Assembly: GCA_042088665.1 (NCBI GenBank)
Contig: JBELMB010000039.1
Coordinates: 1-36,373 of the forward strand
From: JBELMB01 sp042088665
Lineage (GTDB): Bacteria; Pseudomonadota; Alphaproteobacteria; Rhodobacterales; Rhodobacteraceae
DNA length: 36,373 bases
Reading direction: 5' to 3'
Made by a program: the position numbers and the translations under genes. Shown here in pieces: positions 24,846 to 32,384 of the stretch (the first letter of the stretch is position 1; each line of letters begins with the position of its first letter). The notes beneath the pieces are model-generated. The model was not told where the DNA came from and did no database searches. It was given only the letters and a program-made list of their open reading frames with translations.

Positions 24846-24971
24846 ATGAAGGTCGCAAACTCGCTCCGCTCGCTCAAGAAGCGCCACCGCGACTGCCGCG
24901 TTGTGCGCCGTAAGGGCCGCGTTTACGTGATCAACAAGACCCAGCGCCGGTTCAAGGCACGCCAGGGGTAA
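24846..24971 (+). CDS. rpmJ: 50S ribosomal protein bL36, zinc-independent type
   Basis: A 41-residue ribosomal protein of the large subunit: start MKVANSLRSLKKRHRDCR, then RRKGRVYVINKTQRRFKARQG. It lacks the CxxC...C...H zinc ribbon of classical bL36 (only one Cys remains, in RDCR), so it is the C-minus (YkgO-like) form that does not need zinc. In alphaproteobacteria this form is often the only bL36. The ATG is preceded by AAGGAGAG. It lies 109 bp after the tRNA and may share its transcript or use its own promoter. Confidence 0.95.
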   Translation: MKVANSLRSLKKRHRDCRVVRRKGRVYVINKTQRRFKARQG

Positions 24972-25391
24972 GCATCGCTGCCGCGCCGCAAGGCGTGGCG
25001 GACCTGCCGCAAGGGAGGTTGAGGATGCCGAGGGGCGAACTGCAAACCGTAACAAGACCTTAGGTTTTTTGCAGGAGTGGCGCATCCTTGCGCGGCTCGC
25101 ATCGGCAGACAGGTTTGTTTCGACGGCAGGGCAGATCGCCAAGAACACGGTTTCACGAGACCAAAGGAGCCAAGGCACGCGCCCGGCTCCTTTTTCTTTG
25201 GTCTCGCTTGGCTGCTGAATGCGCAGGGCCTCAAGGATTTCTCGCGACGTCACCGACCCGGACGCGGCTTGGAGGGCGGGCCGCTGTGCCCCGCCGCACG
25301 TACCGCTATCTGGACGCTCCACTGTCCTGCCCACATGCACGACACTGCATCACCTCGCGCACAGCCGGGGCGGCCGGAAAGCGCGTCAGCC
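24972..25391. other. Gene-free stretch after rpmJ
   Basis: No protein with codon or family support. The stretch contains a strong plus-strand terminator at 25166-25199, placed about 195 bases beyond the rpmJ stop. The interval 24972-25165 could be a long 3' UTR of rpmJ or hold a small RNA. Confidence 0.5.
25166..25199 (+). terminator. Intrinsic terminator downstream of rpmJ
   Basis: GGAGCC (25166-25171) pairs with GGCTCC (25185-25190), directly followed by TTTTTCTTT. Outer arms GAGACCAAA (25157-25165) and TTTGGTCTC (25197-25205) can extend the fold around the T-run, so in a read-through transcript the U-run would be looped out. A typical Rho-independent terminator on the plus strand. Confidence 0.8.
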
Positions 25392-25655
25392 CTATCCTGG
25401 CAAACCATCTTCCAAGAGCAATGACAGCGTCGCTGCGTCAACAAATCCTGAAACGGACAGATCTTTCTCCAGCTGAAAGGCGCGCAGCGCCTGACGTGCA
25501 CGCGCATTCAGACTGCCATCTACGCGGCCCGGCGCGAATCCCAGCGACACCAGTCGCGCCTCGATCAATCGCAGGGCCCCTGCGTCCAGTGCCAGCGCGC
25601 GCTCACTCTCTTCTGCGGCGCGCCCTGACCCAGGGTTTGATCGGCCAGCCCGCAG
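25392..25655 (-). pseudogene. In-frame peptidoglycan-binding domain after an amber codon
   Basis: Directly after the TAG (25656-25658) of the pseudo-caspase gene, the same frame stays open for 87 codons to a second TAG (25392-25394). From residue 28 on it is a clean PG_binding_1 domain: RLIEARLVSLGFAPGRVDG, then ARARQALRAFQLEKDLSVSG and FVDAATLSLLLE. I checked codon by codon that no frameshift intervenes. There is no start codon with a ribosome site near the domain start, so it is not a separate gene. It is either an orphaned 3' end after a nonsense mutation or translated by read-through. Confidence 0.85.
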
Positions 25656-27284
25656 CTAACCTCCGCGCATCCGTTCAATGACCTGCAAGATCTGCCGCGC
25701 CTGGCGCGAACGTTCGCCGTTGGGGAAGCTGCGCAGATACCGACGCACCGCTTCCTCGGAGCCGAGCCGCTCGACCTCCCGCCACAGCGACGAATCCGAT
25801 GGCCCGCTGCGCTGGGCCGTGTTTTCCTGACTGGCCGCTGCGGCGGCCGCGGCGGCTGCCGCAGCTTCACGCTGGCGGCGCGCTTCTGCAGCGGCTTCCG
25901 CCAGGCGCTTGTTTTCGGCGGCTTCATCCGCCTCACGCTGCGCCTTTGCATCTGCTTCCAGCGACGCAATCTGGTTCAGGTCGAGGTAACCTGTCTCCTG
26001 CACTCCGGCCTTGGCCTGCCACGCACGGATCGCATCCCGCGTGCCATCGCCAAAGATTCCGTCGACGCCCCAGTGATACAGATCCAGTACATCCAGATCC
26101 CGCTGGATCTGGCGACGCGCATCCCGGTTCAGGCCAAGAAAGTCCTCAGCACGACGCAACTCATAGTAAGGATCCGAGCGAATCGCCTTGAGCCGTTGCT
26201 TTGCCGCATTCAGGTAAGACCCCTCTGGCTGCGCATCGAGGTAAGCCGTGTAGCTCGCTTCGCTGTTGTCGATGCGTGCTGCGCGCCAGGCTGCATTGTC
26301 AGCCGCGATTTCCACCTCCGAACGGGCGTCTTCCGGCTCTTCCGCCTCGGCGGTCGAACCTGTTGTCTCAGCCGCTTCGCTGGCATCCGGCACAGTCTCG
26401 ACGGCGGCCATCTCCACCTCGGCAGCCGAAGTGTCTTCGGCCTGCGTGACGACTGCTGCCTCTGGCTCCGCTGCGACAACCACTTCCGGCTCCGCCGCTG
26501 GGGTCACCTCAGGCTCCGCCGCTGGGGTCACGTCCGGCTCCGCCGCTGGGGTCACGTCCGGCTCCGCCGGGGGGGCGACTGCGGCCTCTGCTTCGACTAC
26601 CGGTGCGCTCTCTGCGGCCGGTGCTGCCGCGGATCCCTTGACCACCATGAGGTCACGGGGCGCAAAGCCCTCGACGGTCAGCCCGGCGGCTTTGGCCGCG
26701 GCGACGACCATCACGTCGGATTTCGCCAATTCACCAGAGGCGAACCGCGCCACCTCGACCTCCGCACCGCGCAGGAGCGTCACCCCGGAGGGCAGTTCCA
26801 CGTCCCCAAGCCCCGGCGAGAGGATCCCTTGCGTGACCGCCTCGACCGCGCTCTCGCCCGCCACGAGGAAGGCCTGACCGGGGTATTGCGCCAGAACGCT
26901 GAGCACGGCGTCGACCGGGAAGGCCTCGACCAGCACAACCGAGTCCGCAAGTGCTGCGCCGTCCCGTGCAGGCAAGAGATATGCCCCGTTGGCGCCATGC
27001 AGGAAGGATCCCGCCAGCAAAACCACCACTGGCCCCGCATCCGGCGCCAGCCCGGAGACAAAGCTCGCAAAGGCAGCGTCCATCGTCCCCGCGTCAGCGT
27101 CACGCGCTTCGGCGACGTCGAAACCCTGACCCCGGAGGGCCTCTGCCGCTTCGACGATCTGCGTCGCACCAAACAGCGTTTGTACGCCGTTGTAGGTGCT
27201 GTTGCCTATCACCAAGGCGTCGCCGTCCGCAAATGCCGCGTTGCCACTCAACAATCCGAACAAGGCAAGTGTCAGTGTCCGCAT
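25656..27284 (-). CDS. Secreted pseudo-caspase protein with peptidoglycan-binding domain
   Basis: Protein of 542 residues. Signal peptide about 1-19 (FGLLSGNAAFA before DG). A caspase-like (C14) domain at about 22-190 starts ALVIGNSTYNG, but the catalytic GHG is AGSFLHG (Ser93 for His) and the DAC motif is VAGES, so it should be inactive. An acidic Ala/Pro/Glu linker (about 215-330) contains 8-residue repeats. Next is a Y-x2-YL-type motif, a PG_binding_1 domain (about 387-445, IQRDLDVLDLYHWGVDGIFGDG in two parts) and an Ala-rich coiled coil. The frame stops at TAG just after RQILQVIERMRGG, followed in frame by another peptidoglycan-binding domain. ATG at 27284 has GGAGG upstream. Confidence 0.85.
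   Translation of the reverse strand: MRTLTLALFGLLSGNAAFADGDALVIGNSTYNGVQTLFGATQIVEAAEALRGQGFDVAEARDADAGTMDAAFASFVSGLAPDAGPVVVLLAGSFLHGANGAYLLPARDGAALADSVVLVEAFPVDAVLSVLAQYPGQAFLVAGESAVEAVTQGILSPGLGDVELPSGVTLLRGAEVEVARFASGELAKSDVMVVAAAKAAGLTVEGFAPRDLMVVKGSAAAPAAESAPVVEAEAAVAPPAEPDVTPAAEPDVTPAAEPEVTPAAEPEVVVAAEPEAAVVTQAEDTSAAEVEMAAVETVPDASEAAETTGSTAEAEEPEDARSEVEIAADNAAWRAARIDNSEASYTAYLDAQPEGSYLNAAKQRLKAIRSDPYYELRRAEDFLGLNRDARRQIQRDLDVLDLYHWGVDGIFGDGTRDAIRAWQAKAGVQETGYLDLNQIASLEADAKAQREADEAAENKRLAEAAAEARRQREAAAAAAAAAAASQENTAQRSGPSDSSLWREVERLGSEEAVRRYLRSFPNGERSRQARQILQVIERMRGG
26488..26570 (-). repeat. 24-bp coding repeats in the pseudo-caspase linker
   Basis: Three full 24-bp units (26488, 26512, 26536) and a partial one, nearly identical in DNA, encode TPAAEP(D/E)V in the periplasmic linker. 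The high DNA identity suggests a recent or still mutable array. Confidence 0.85.
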
Positions 27285-27390
27285 GACAAATCCTCCTTTT
27301 TCCACAGCCTACCCCCTGCACGTCTGGCAACAAGACACGATTGCAACAGTCACGAAAATTTCGTCGTGCGGCGCATGAGAGGCGGGGCAC

Positions 27391-27415
27391 GAAATCGGGA
27401 ATTTTTCCCGATTTC
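27391..27415. terminator. Perfect hairpin between the CoA ligase and pseudo-caspase genes
   Basis: GAAATCGGGA (27391-27400) pairs with TCCCGATTTC (27406-27415); one more A-T pair leaves a 3-base loop. It lies 20 bases after the CoA ligase stop on the minus strand. No T-run follows on that side, so termination is plausible but not certain; a regulator site is the alternative. Confidence 0.5.
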
Positions 27416-27435
27416 TCAGGAGGATGTGTGCATGA

Positions 27436-28608
27436 TCAATCGTATTTGCGTTGATCCTCGATGACCAGCCCGTCACGCGGCAATCCGCCCAAAGGCACCA
27501 TCTCGACGGCGCCTTTCAGCTTGAGCACGTCCCGGACGCTCTGTTCGATGGCCTCCGAAGGCGCATTGTCCGACTCGATTCGCACGGTCATGACGTCCTG
27601 TTCCCCGTCACGCGTGGCCACAACGCGGGCGCGCGCAATCTCCGGATGACGGGCGACCAGTTCAGCCACCTGTTCCGGACGCACGAACATGCCCTTGATC
27701 TTGGTCGTCTGATCGGCCCGGCCCATCCAGCCCTTGATGCGCGCATTGGTGCGTCCGCAAGGGCTTTGCCCCGGCATCATCGCGCTGAGATCACCGGTGG
27801 CAAAACGCACCAGCGGGTAGTCCGGGTTGAGCGTGGTGACCACGACCTCGCCCACTTCGCCCTCGGCCACGGGGATGCCGCTGCCCGGGGTGACGATCTC
27901 GACGATCACATGTTCGTCGAGGATCATCCCCTCCATAGCGTCGCTTTCATAGGCAATGTTGCCAAGATCGGCGGTGGCATAACACTGCAGACAACGAATG
28001 CCGCGATCCTGGTACCAGGCCCGCAGCGACGGGAAAAGCGCGCCCCCGCCCACGCCGGCGCGCGTGATCTTGAGCGCGTAGCCAAGCTCATCCGCCTTTT
28101 CGAGGATCACCTTCAGATAATCCGGTGTGCCCGCGTAAGCCGTTACACCGATGTCGCGCGCGGCCCGCGCCTGCAGCTCGGTCTGGCCGGTGCCAGCAGG
28201 CAGGACCGCGGCACCAACCGCCCGTGCACCACTTTCAAAGATCATGCCCGCGGGCGTCAGATGATATCCAAAGCAGTTCTGCACGATATCCCCCTTGCCG
28301 ATGCCCACCGCATGCAGGAACCGCCCCATGCGCCACCAGTCGTGGCTGATGCCACCCGGTTCATAGATCGGGCCGGGGCTCTGGAACACATGCGCCAGAT
28401 TGGAGACCGGCAAACCGCCAAACGGTGGCGTCTCGGTCTGGCGCGCCACAAGATCCGCCTTGCGCAGCACCGGCAGCGCTGCAAGCCCGGCAAGGTCCTG
28501 TAGGGGCGCCATGCCGTTTCGCGCCAACTGTGCGTTCAGCGCGTCCAACTGGGCTGCCTCGCGGGCGTCTTGGCTGCGTGTCTCCAGCGCATCGAAATGA
28601 GGGCTCAT
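27436..28608 (-). CDS. Phenylacetate-CoA ligase family (AMP-binding) protein
   Basis: Adenylate-forming ligase of 390 residues, like PaaK. Nucleotide-binding region AAVLPAGTGQTELQ, then GVTAYAGTPDYLKVILEKA, YATADLGNIAYE and the C-terminal hinge RFATGDLSAM, with RIKGWMGRADQTTKIKGMFV. It should activate a carboxylic acid to its CoA thioester with ATP. It is a little shorter than PaaK at the N terminus. The adjacent Liv-type transporter on the same strand suggests it acts on the imported acid; aromatic acids are a guess from the family. ATG at 28608 has GGAG upstream; a TTG at 28638 is less likely. Confidence 0.88.
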   Translation of the reverse strand: MSPHFDALETRSQDAREAAQLDALNAQLARNGMAPLQDLAGLAALPVLRKADLVARQTETPPFGGLPVSNLAHVFQSPGPIYEPGGISHDWWRMGRFLHAVGIGKGDIVQNCFGYHLTPAGMIFESGARAVGAAVLPAGTGQTELQARAARDIGVTAYAGTPDYLKVILEKADELGYALKITRAGVGGGALFPSLRAWYQDRGIRCLQCYATADLGNIAYESDAMEGMILDEHVIVEIVTPGSGIPVAEGEVGEVVVTTLNPDYPLVRFATGDLSAMMPGQSPCGRTNARIKGWMGRADQTTKIKGMFVRPEQVAELVARHPEIARARVVATRDGEQDVMTVRIESDNAPSEAIEQSVRDVLKLKGAVEMVPLGGLPRDGLVIEDQRKYD

Positions 28609-28697
28609 GCAAAAGTCTCCGGCTTTGATCTGTGACAAGGTATCGGATCGAAAAGTCGCCTAGCGTTTGCGACCTCTCTCGATAAGGAACACGCTTC

Positions 28698-29519
28698 ATG
28701 ACCAATCTCCATGACACCCGCATCAGGTTTCATTCGGAGACAGCCGTCATGGAGGTGGATTTTTCCGAGTTTCAGTTTGACAGTTCCGCCACGGTGAACC
28801 GCTTTTACGACCGCATCGAAGCGCACATAAAGGACAGTGGCGAGGACCTGTGGTTCTTTCTGGTGAACCTGAACGGCACGCGCATCGATCCGACGGCCTG
28901 GATCGCCTACTCGCGCCGCGGGCGGGCGTTGAACATGGCGCATTCCATGGGGTCGGTGCGTTTCGATGCCTCGCCCGAAACCGCCGAACAGATCAGGCGC
29001 GCGGCCCAGACCGACGCATTCGACCCCAACCTGTTCACCAACCGCGAGGACGCGCTGGTGCGCCTGTCGCAGCTGCCTACGCAGCGGCGCGCAACGGTCT
29101 CGCATCAGCCCAACTACAGCTTTCGGGATTTCCTGCCCCGGCTGGCATTCGACACGGCCCATGACATCATGGAGGTGGATTTCTCGAGTTTCACCTTTCA
29201 CCACTCGCGCGACGTGAATGATTTCTACGACCACATCGAGTCTCGCATTGTCTCCTCGGGCCAGGAAAAATGGTTCTTTCTCATCAACTACGAAGGCACG
29301 CGGATCGAACCGGCCGCCTGGGTGCAGTACGCGCACCGGGGCAAGTTGCTCAACCTCGCGCATAGCCTTGGATCGGTGCGCTACGCACCGGGCTCCGAGA
29401 CGGCGGCGGACATCCGGCTGCGCGCCGAGAGCCAGGATTTTCGCCCCAACATCCGCAACACCCGCGAAGAGGCCCGTCACCGCATCGAGGAAATGCGGCG
29501 TATCGCCCAAGCCGTCTGA
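28698..29519 (+). CDS. Unknown protein with two tandem homologous domains
   Basis: Soluble protein of 273 residues, no signal or membrane segment. It consists of two copies of one domain (about 8-120 and 145-265). Both share MEVDFS-F-F, VN-FYD-IE, a WFFL-N--GTRI-P-AW core, the RG--LN-AHS-GSVR block and a charged tail with TRE/NRE-A. By my own hand alignment about 60 percent of the core positions are identical. I do not recognise the family with certainty; an alpha/beta STAS/SpoIIAA-like fold is possible from the strand-helix pattern. It is divergent from the CoA ligase (89 bp). ATG has AAGGAA upstream. The stop codon lies inside the first unit of a 15-bp repeat array. Confidence 0.85.
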   Translation: MTNLHDTRIRFHSETAVMEVDFSEFQFDSSATVNRFYDRIEAHIKDSGEDLWFFLVNLNGTRIDPTAWIAYSRRGRALNMAHSMGSVRFDASPETAEQIRRAAQTDAFDPNLFTNREDALVRLSQLPTQRRATVSHQPNYSFRDFLPRLAFDTAHDIMEVDFSSFTFHHSRDVNDFYDHIESRIVSSGQEKWFFLINYEGTRIEPAAWVQYAHRGKLLNLAHSLGSVRYAPGSETAADIRLRAESQDFRPNIRNTREEARHRIEEMRRIAQAV

Positions 29520-29587
29520 GATCTGGCGGTCTGGGGTCAACTGGTCTGGGGTCAGATGGTCTGAGATCGGGCGATCTGAGGCCAACC
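29513..29587. repeat. Five tandem 15-bp repeats overlapping a stop codon
   Basis: Units at 29513, 29528, 29543, 29558 and 29573 share GGTCTGGGGTCA or GGTCTGAGATCG-like cores. The first unit contains the last Val codon and TGA stop of the two-domain protein gene; the others lie in the convergent gap to the cupin gene. Confidence 0.88.
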
Positions 29588-29661
29588 CTTTACAAGGGCC
29601 GCACCGGACAGGACCCGGGTCCGAGCCGCCCCGCGACGCTGGCCAAGCGCGCCCCACAACC

Positions 29662-30042
29662 TCATTCCGAAGGGCTTGAGAAAGGCTCCGTCACACGCAC
29701 CACATGGGTCGAGATCACTTCCATATCGTGCGCGCTCTTGTTGGTGATCCCACCGTGAGGTTGGCCTGCGCCAAAGAACACGACACTGCCGTCCTCAAAG
29801 ACCGCTTCCTTGCCATTGGGCAACTCGACAGTGCCCCCTTTGATAACGACACCATGCTCATCACCGGCATGGGTGTGCAGGCTGATCCGACCACCGGGCT
29901 TGACCGTCAGCTTGGATATGATGACGATCATATCCTCGACCCCGGCAAGATCCCGTTCCTGCAGGACTTCGCGCACCACCAGCTCTTCTGCCGCCAACGG
30001 CGACGCGGCCAATACGGCCGCAAACATCCATCCAAATCGCAT
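29662..30042 (-). CDS. Secreted cupin domain protein
   Basis: A 126-residue protein with a signal peptide (about 1-18, MFAAVLAASPLAAEE) and one cupin domain. The first cupin motif is PGGRISLHTHAGDEHGVVIKGG, with two His and one Glu as metal ligands; the second is FGAGQPHGGITNKS. A small periplasmic metal-binding beta-barrel, enzymatic or ligand-binding; the substrate is unknown. It follows livF on the same strand with 38 bp between, so it may belong to the transport operon. GGAGGAACGAC precedes the ATG. Confidence 0.88.
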   Translation of the reverse strand: MRFGWMFAAVLAASPLAAEELVVREVLQERDLAGVEDMIVIISKLTVKPGGRISLHTHAGDEHGVVIKGGTVELPNGKEAVFEDGSVVFFGAGQPHGGITNKSAHDMEVISTHVVRVTEPFSSPSE

Positions 30043-30080
30043 GTCGTTCCTCCAATCAGGTCAGGGCAAAATAGCCAGAA

Positions 30081-30902
30081 TTACGCCAGCCACCGCTTGC
30101 GGCGGCGGTAAGAGCGCACATCGCGAAAGGACTTGCGCCCCTCGTCGGACATGCCGAGGTAGAATTCCTTCACATCCGGGTTTTCCCGCAGCTCCGCCGC
30201 GGGTCCCTCCATCACAACGCGACCATTTTCCAGGATGTAACCCTGGTGGGCATATTTCAGCGCGACATTGGTGTTCTGTTCCGCCAGCAGAAAGGACACG
30301 CCCTCGTTCTCGTTGATCGACTTCACGATCTCAAAGATCTGTTCCACCAATTGCGGCGCCAGCCCCATGCTGGGCTCGTCCAGCAGGATCGTCTCCGGGC
30401 GACTCATCAGCGCGCGCCCAACGGCGGTCATCTGCTGTTCCCCACCCGAGGTATAGCCCGCCTGGCTCTTGCGCCGCTCCTTGAGCCGCGGAAAATAATT
30501 GTAGACCATCTCGAGATCCGCCTCGACGGCCGCCTTGCCGTCTCGGCGCGTATAGGCCCCGGTCAAAAGGTTCTCTTCGACGGTCAGATGCTCAAAGCAA
30601 TGCCGCCCCTCCATGACCTGGATCACACCCCGTTTGACCAGCGCCGCCGGATCCAGATCCTGCACCCGCTCTCCCTTGTACAGGATCGAGCCCTTGGTCA
30701 CTTCGCCCCGCTCCGAATGCAGCAGGTTGGAAATCGCCTTCAGCGTCGTGGTCTTGCCAGCGCCATTGCCGCCCAACAGCGCCGTGATCCCGCCCTGGGC
30801 CACGCTCAGGCTCACACCCTTCAGCACGAGGATCACGTGATTGTAGATCACCTCGACATTGTTGACCTCAAGGAGCTGCTCGGTCTTTCCCGCGTCCAGC
30901 AT
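30081..30902 (-). CDS. livF: Liv-type ABC transporter ATP-binding protein (LivF)
   Basis: ABC ATPase of 273 residues. Walker A is GGNGAGKTTT, the signature is SGGEQQM, Walker B ILLDEPSMGLAP, and the switch His is replaced in LLAEQNTNVAL, typical of LivF. It couples ATP hydrolysis to uptake by the LivH/LivM permease on the cytoplasmic side. The ending (FRDVRSYRRRKRWL) is longer and more basic than in classical LivF, a form common in clusters with CoA ligases. The frame has two possible ATGs, 30920 and 30902; the second has GGGGTGG upstream and is chosen. Gap of 110 bp to the binding-protein gene, with a terminator. Confidence 0.92.
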   Translation of the reverse strand: MLDAGKTEQLLEVNNVEVIYNHVILVLKGVSLSVAQGGITALLGGNGAGKTTTLKAISNLLHSERGEVTKGSILYKGERVQDLDPAALVKRGVIQVMEGRHCFEHLTVEENLLTGAYTRRDGKAAVEADLEMVYNYFPRLKERRKSQAGYTSGGEQQMTAVGRALMSRPETILLDEPSMGLAPQLVEQIFEIVKSINENEGVSFLLAEQNTNVALKYAHQGYILENGRVVMEGPAAELRENPDVKEFYLGMSDEGRKSFRDVRSYRRRKRWLA

Positions 30903-30974
30903 GGCATCCACCCCGCGCATCGGTCCGGCACGCTGCCAGCCCTTGTGCTTCTCTGTTTTTCAAATACTCAAAAT

Positions 30975-31004
30975 CCCGGCGGCGACAGATGCGCCGCCGC
31001 CGGG
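30975..31004 (-). terminator. Terminator after the substrate-binding protein gene
   Basis: A 10-bp GC stem (30975-30984 with 30995-31004) followed on the minus strand by ATTTTGAGTATTTG. Roseobacter terminators often have this form. It may lower livF expression relative to the abundant binding protein. Confidence 0.65.
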
Positions 31005-31012
31005 GAAAGCGA

Positions 31013-32305
31013 TCAGCCTTCACAGCCTTCGTTCATGGCCCAGGGCGCGTTCGCCTCGGCGTATTCCGCAGCCTTCTCAGCCGCCAGCGCCATGTAGCCG
31101 TCGACATTCGGCGTCAGGTGGTCAGACACTTTCTCGAAGGCGCTGCCATTCCACTCCAGCATCCAGCCACCGGAATGACCGGTGTGGTTGGAACAGGAAG
31201 TGGAGAAGGGCGGCACCATGCCATCAAGGCCAAGCTCCGCGATACGCTCTTCGGTCATGTTGATGTTCTCGAGACCCCAGCGCAGCTGGGCAGCATCGAT
31301 TTCCGGCGTGTCAAAATGCGCCTGTGCCACGGTGATGCCTTCGGCGAGGATGGCCGAAATGATGATACCACGGGCGTAGAAGACACCCGACATCTCGGTC
31401 TCGTTGGACTTCGACATGCCCTTGTCGACCACAAGCTCCTTGATCGCCTGCATCGCCGGAGCGTCTGCATTCGGGAAGGACCAGGAGATCGACTTGTAGC
31501 CCTTGCCCGCGTCACCGACGATGGCGAGATCCGCGTCATGGCCGGACCACCACACGCCGACGAACTGGTCCATCGGGTACTTGGTCTTCACCGCTTCGGT
31601 GATGGCACCGGCGTTCATCGCGCCCCAGCCCCACATCACGACGTAATCCGGACGCTCACGGCGAACTTGCAGCCACTGGGCAGACTGGTTCTGCATCTCT
31701 TTCAGACCCACCGGGATCGGCAGCAGTTCAAAGCCCTTGGCTTCGGCCAGCGCGTTCATAACCGGCAGCGGCTCCTTGCCGTAGGGGTGATCGAGGTGCA
31801 GGAAAGCGATCTTCTTGCCGTTCAGGTCACCCTCGGACTCGAGGTACTGCACGATCATGTCGGCCGCGTCCCAGTAGCCCGACGGCGCGTTGAACGCCCA
31901 TGCAAAGGTCTTGCCATCCGCCATCGGCGAAAAGCCGTAGCCCGGCGCAAGGATCGGGATGTTGTCGACATTGGTCTTTGGCAGAACCTGCAGGGTGATG
32001 CCGGTGGACCACGGCTGGGTCACGATGGCCTTGCCCTTGGTCTTTTCGTAGCATTCCACACCCTTCTCGGTGGAATAGCCGGTTTCGCATTCTTCGAAAT
32101 CGACGGGAACGCCACCGATGCCGCCGTCACGCTCGTTGAGCATGGTCAGGTAGTCGGCCTGGCCGTTCATCAGCGGGATACCCGTGGCCGCGAACGGTCC
32201 GGTGCGGTAGCTGAGGTTGGGCGTGTACAGGCCCTCGGCAAGGGCGGCCCCTGCGGTCAGCCCGGCCACCGTGGCCGCAATGGCCAGCTTGGTGAAGTGT
32301 TTCAT
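31013..32305 (-). CDS. Liv-type ABC transporter substrate-binding protein
   Basis: Periplasmic binding protein of 430 residues, type I fold (Leu/Ile/Val-binding-like). Signal peptide 1-23 (LAIAATVAGLTAGAALA before EG). The mature start YTPNLSYRTGPFAATGIPLMNG is the ligand-cleft strand with the conserved TGP. Further family parts are ECETGYSTEKGVECYE and FLHLDHPYGKEPLPVMNAL. Four Cys in the mature part may form disulfides. The length is greater than LivK (about 345), as in the group linked with CoA ligases, so branched amino acids are not a safe substrate prediction. ATG at 32305 has GGGAGG upstream. livM is 79 bp upstream. Confidence 0.9.
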   Translation of the reverse strand: MKHFTKLAIAATVAGLTAGAALAEGLYTPNLSYRTGPFAATGIPLMNGQADYLTMLNERDGGIGGVPVDFEECETGYSTEKGVECYEKTKGKAIVTQPWSTGITLQVLPKTNVDNIPILAPGYGFSPMADGKTFAWAFNAPSGYWDAADMIVQYLESEGDLNGKKIAFLHLDHPYGKEPLPVMNALAEAKGFELLPIPVGLKEMQNQSAQWLQVRRERPDYVVMWGWGAMNAGAITEAVKTKYPMDQFVGVWWSGHDADLAIVGDAGKGYKSISWSFPNADAPAMQAIKELVVDKGMSKSNETEMSGVFYARGIIISAILAEGITVAQAHFDTPEIDAAQLRWGLENINMTEERIAELGLDGMVPPFSTSCSNHTGHSGGWMLEWNGSAFEKVSDHLTPNVDGYMALAAEKAAEYAEANAPWAMNEGCEG

Positions 32306-32384
32306 ATCTTTCCTCCCTGAAAATCTGGTCACTTCGTTTGCAGTCTTGCGTGGGTTGGGCGCAAAGGGCCCTCCCACTGTCGTA

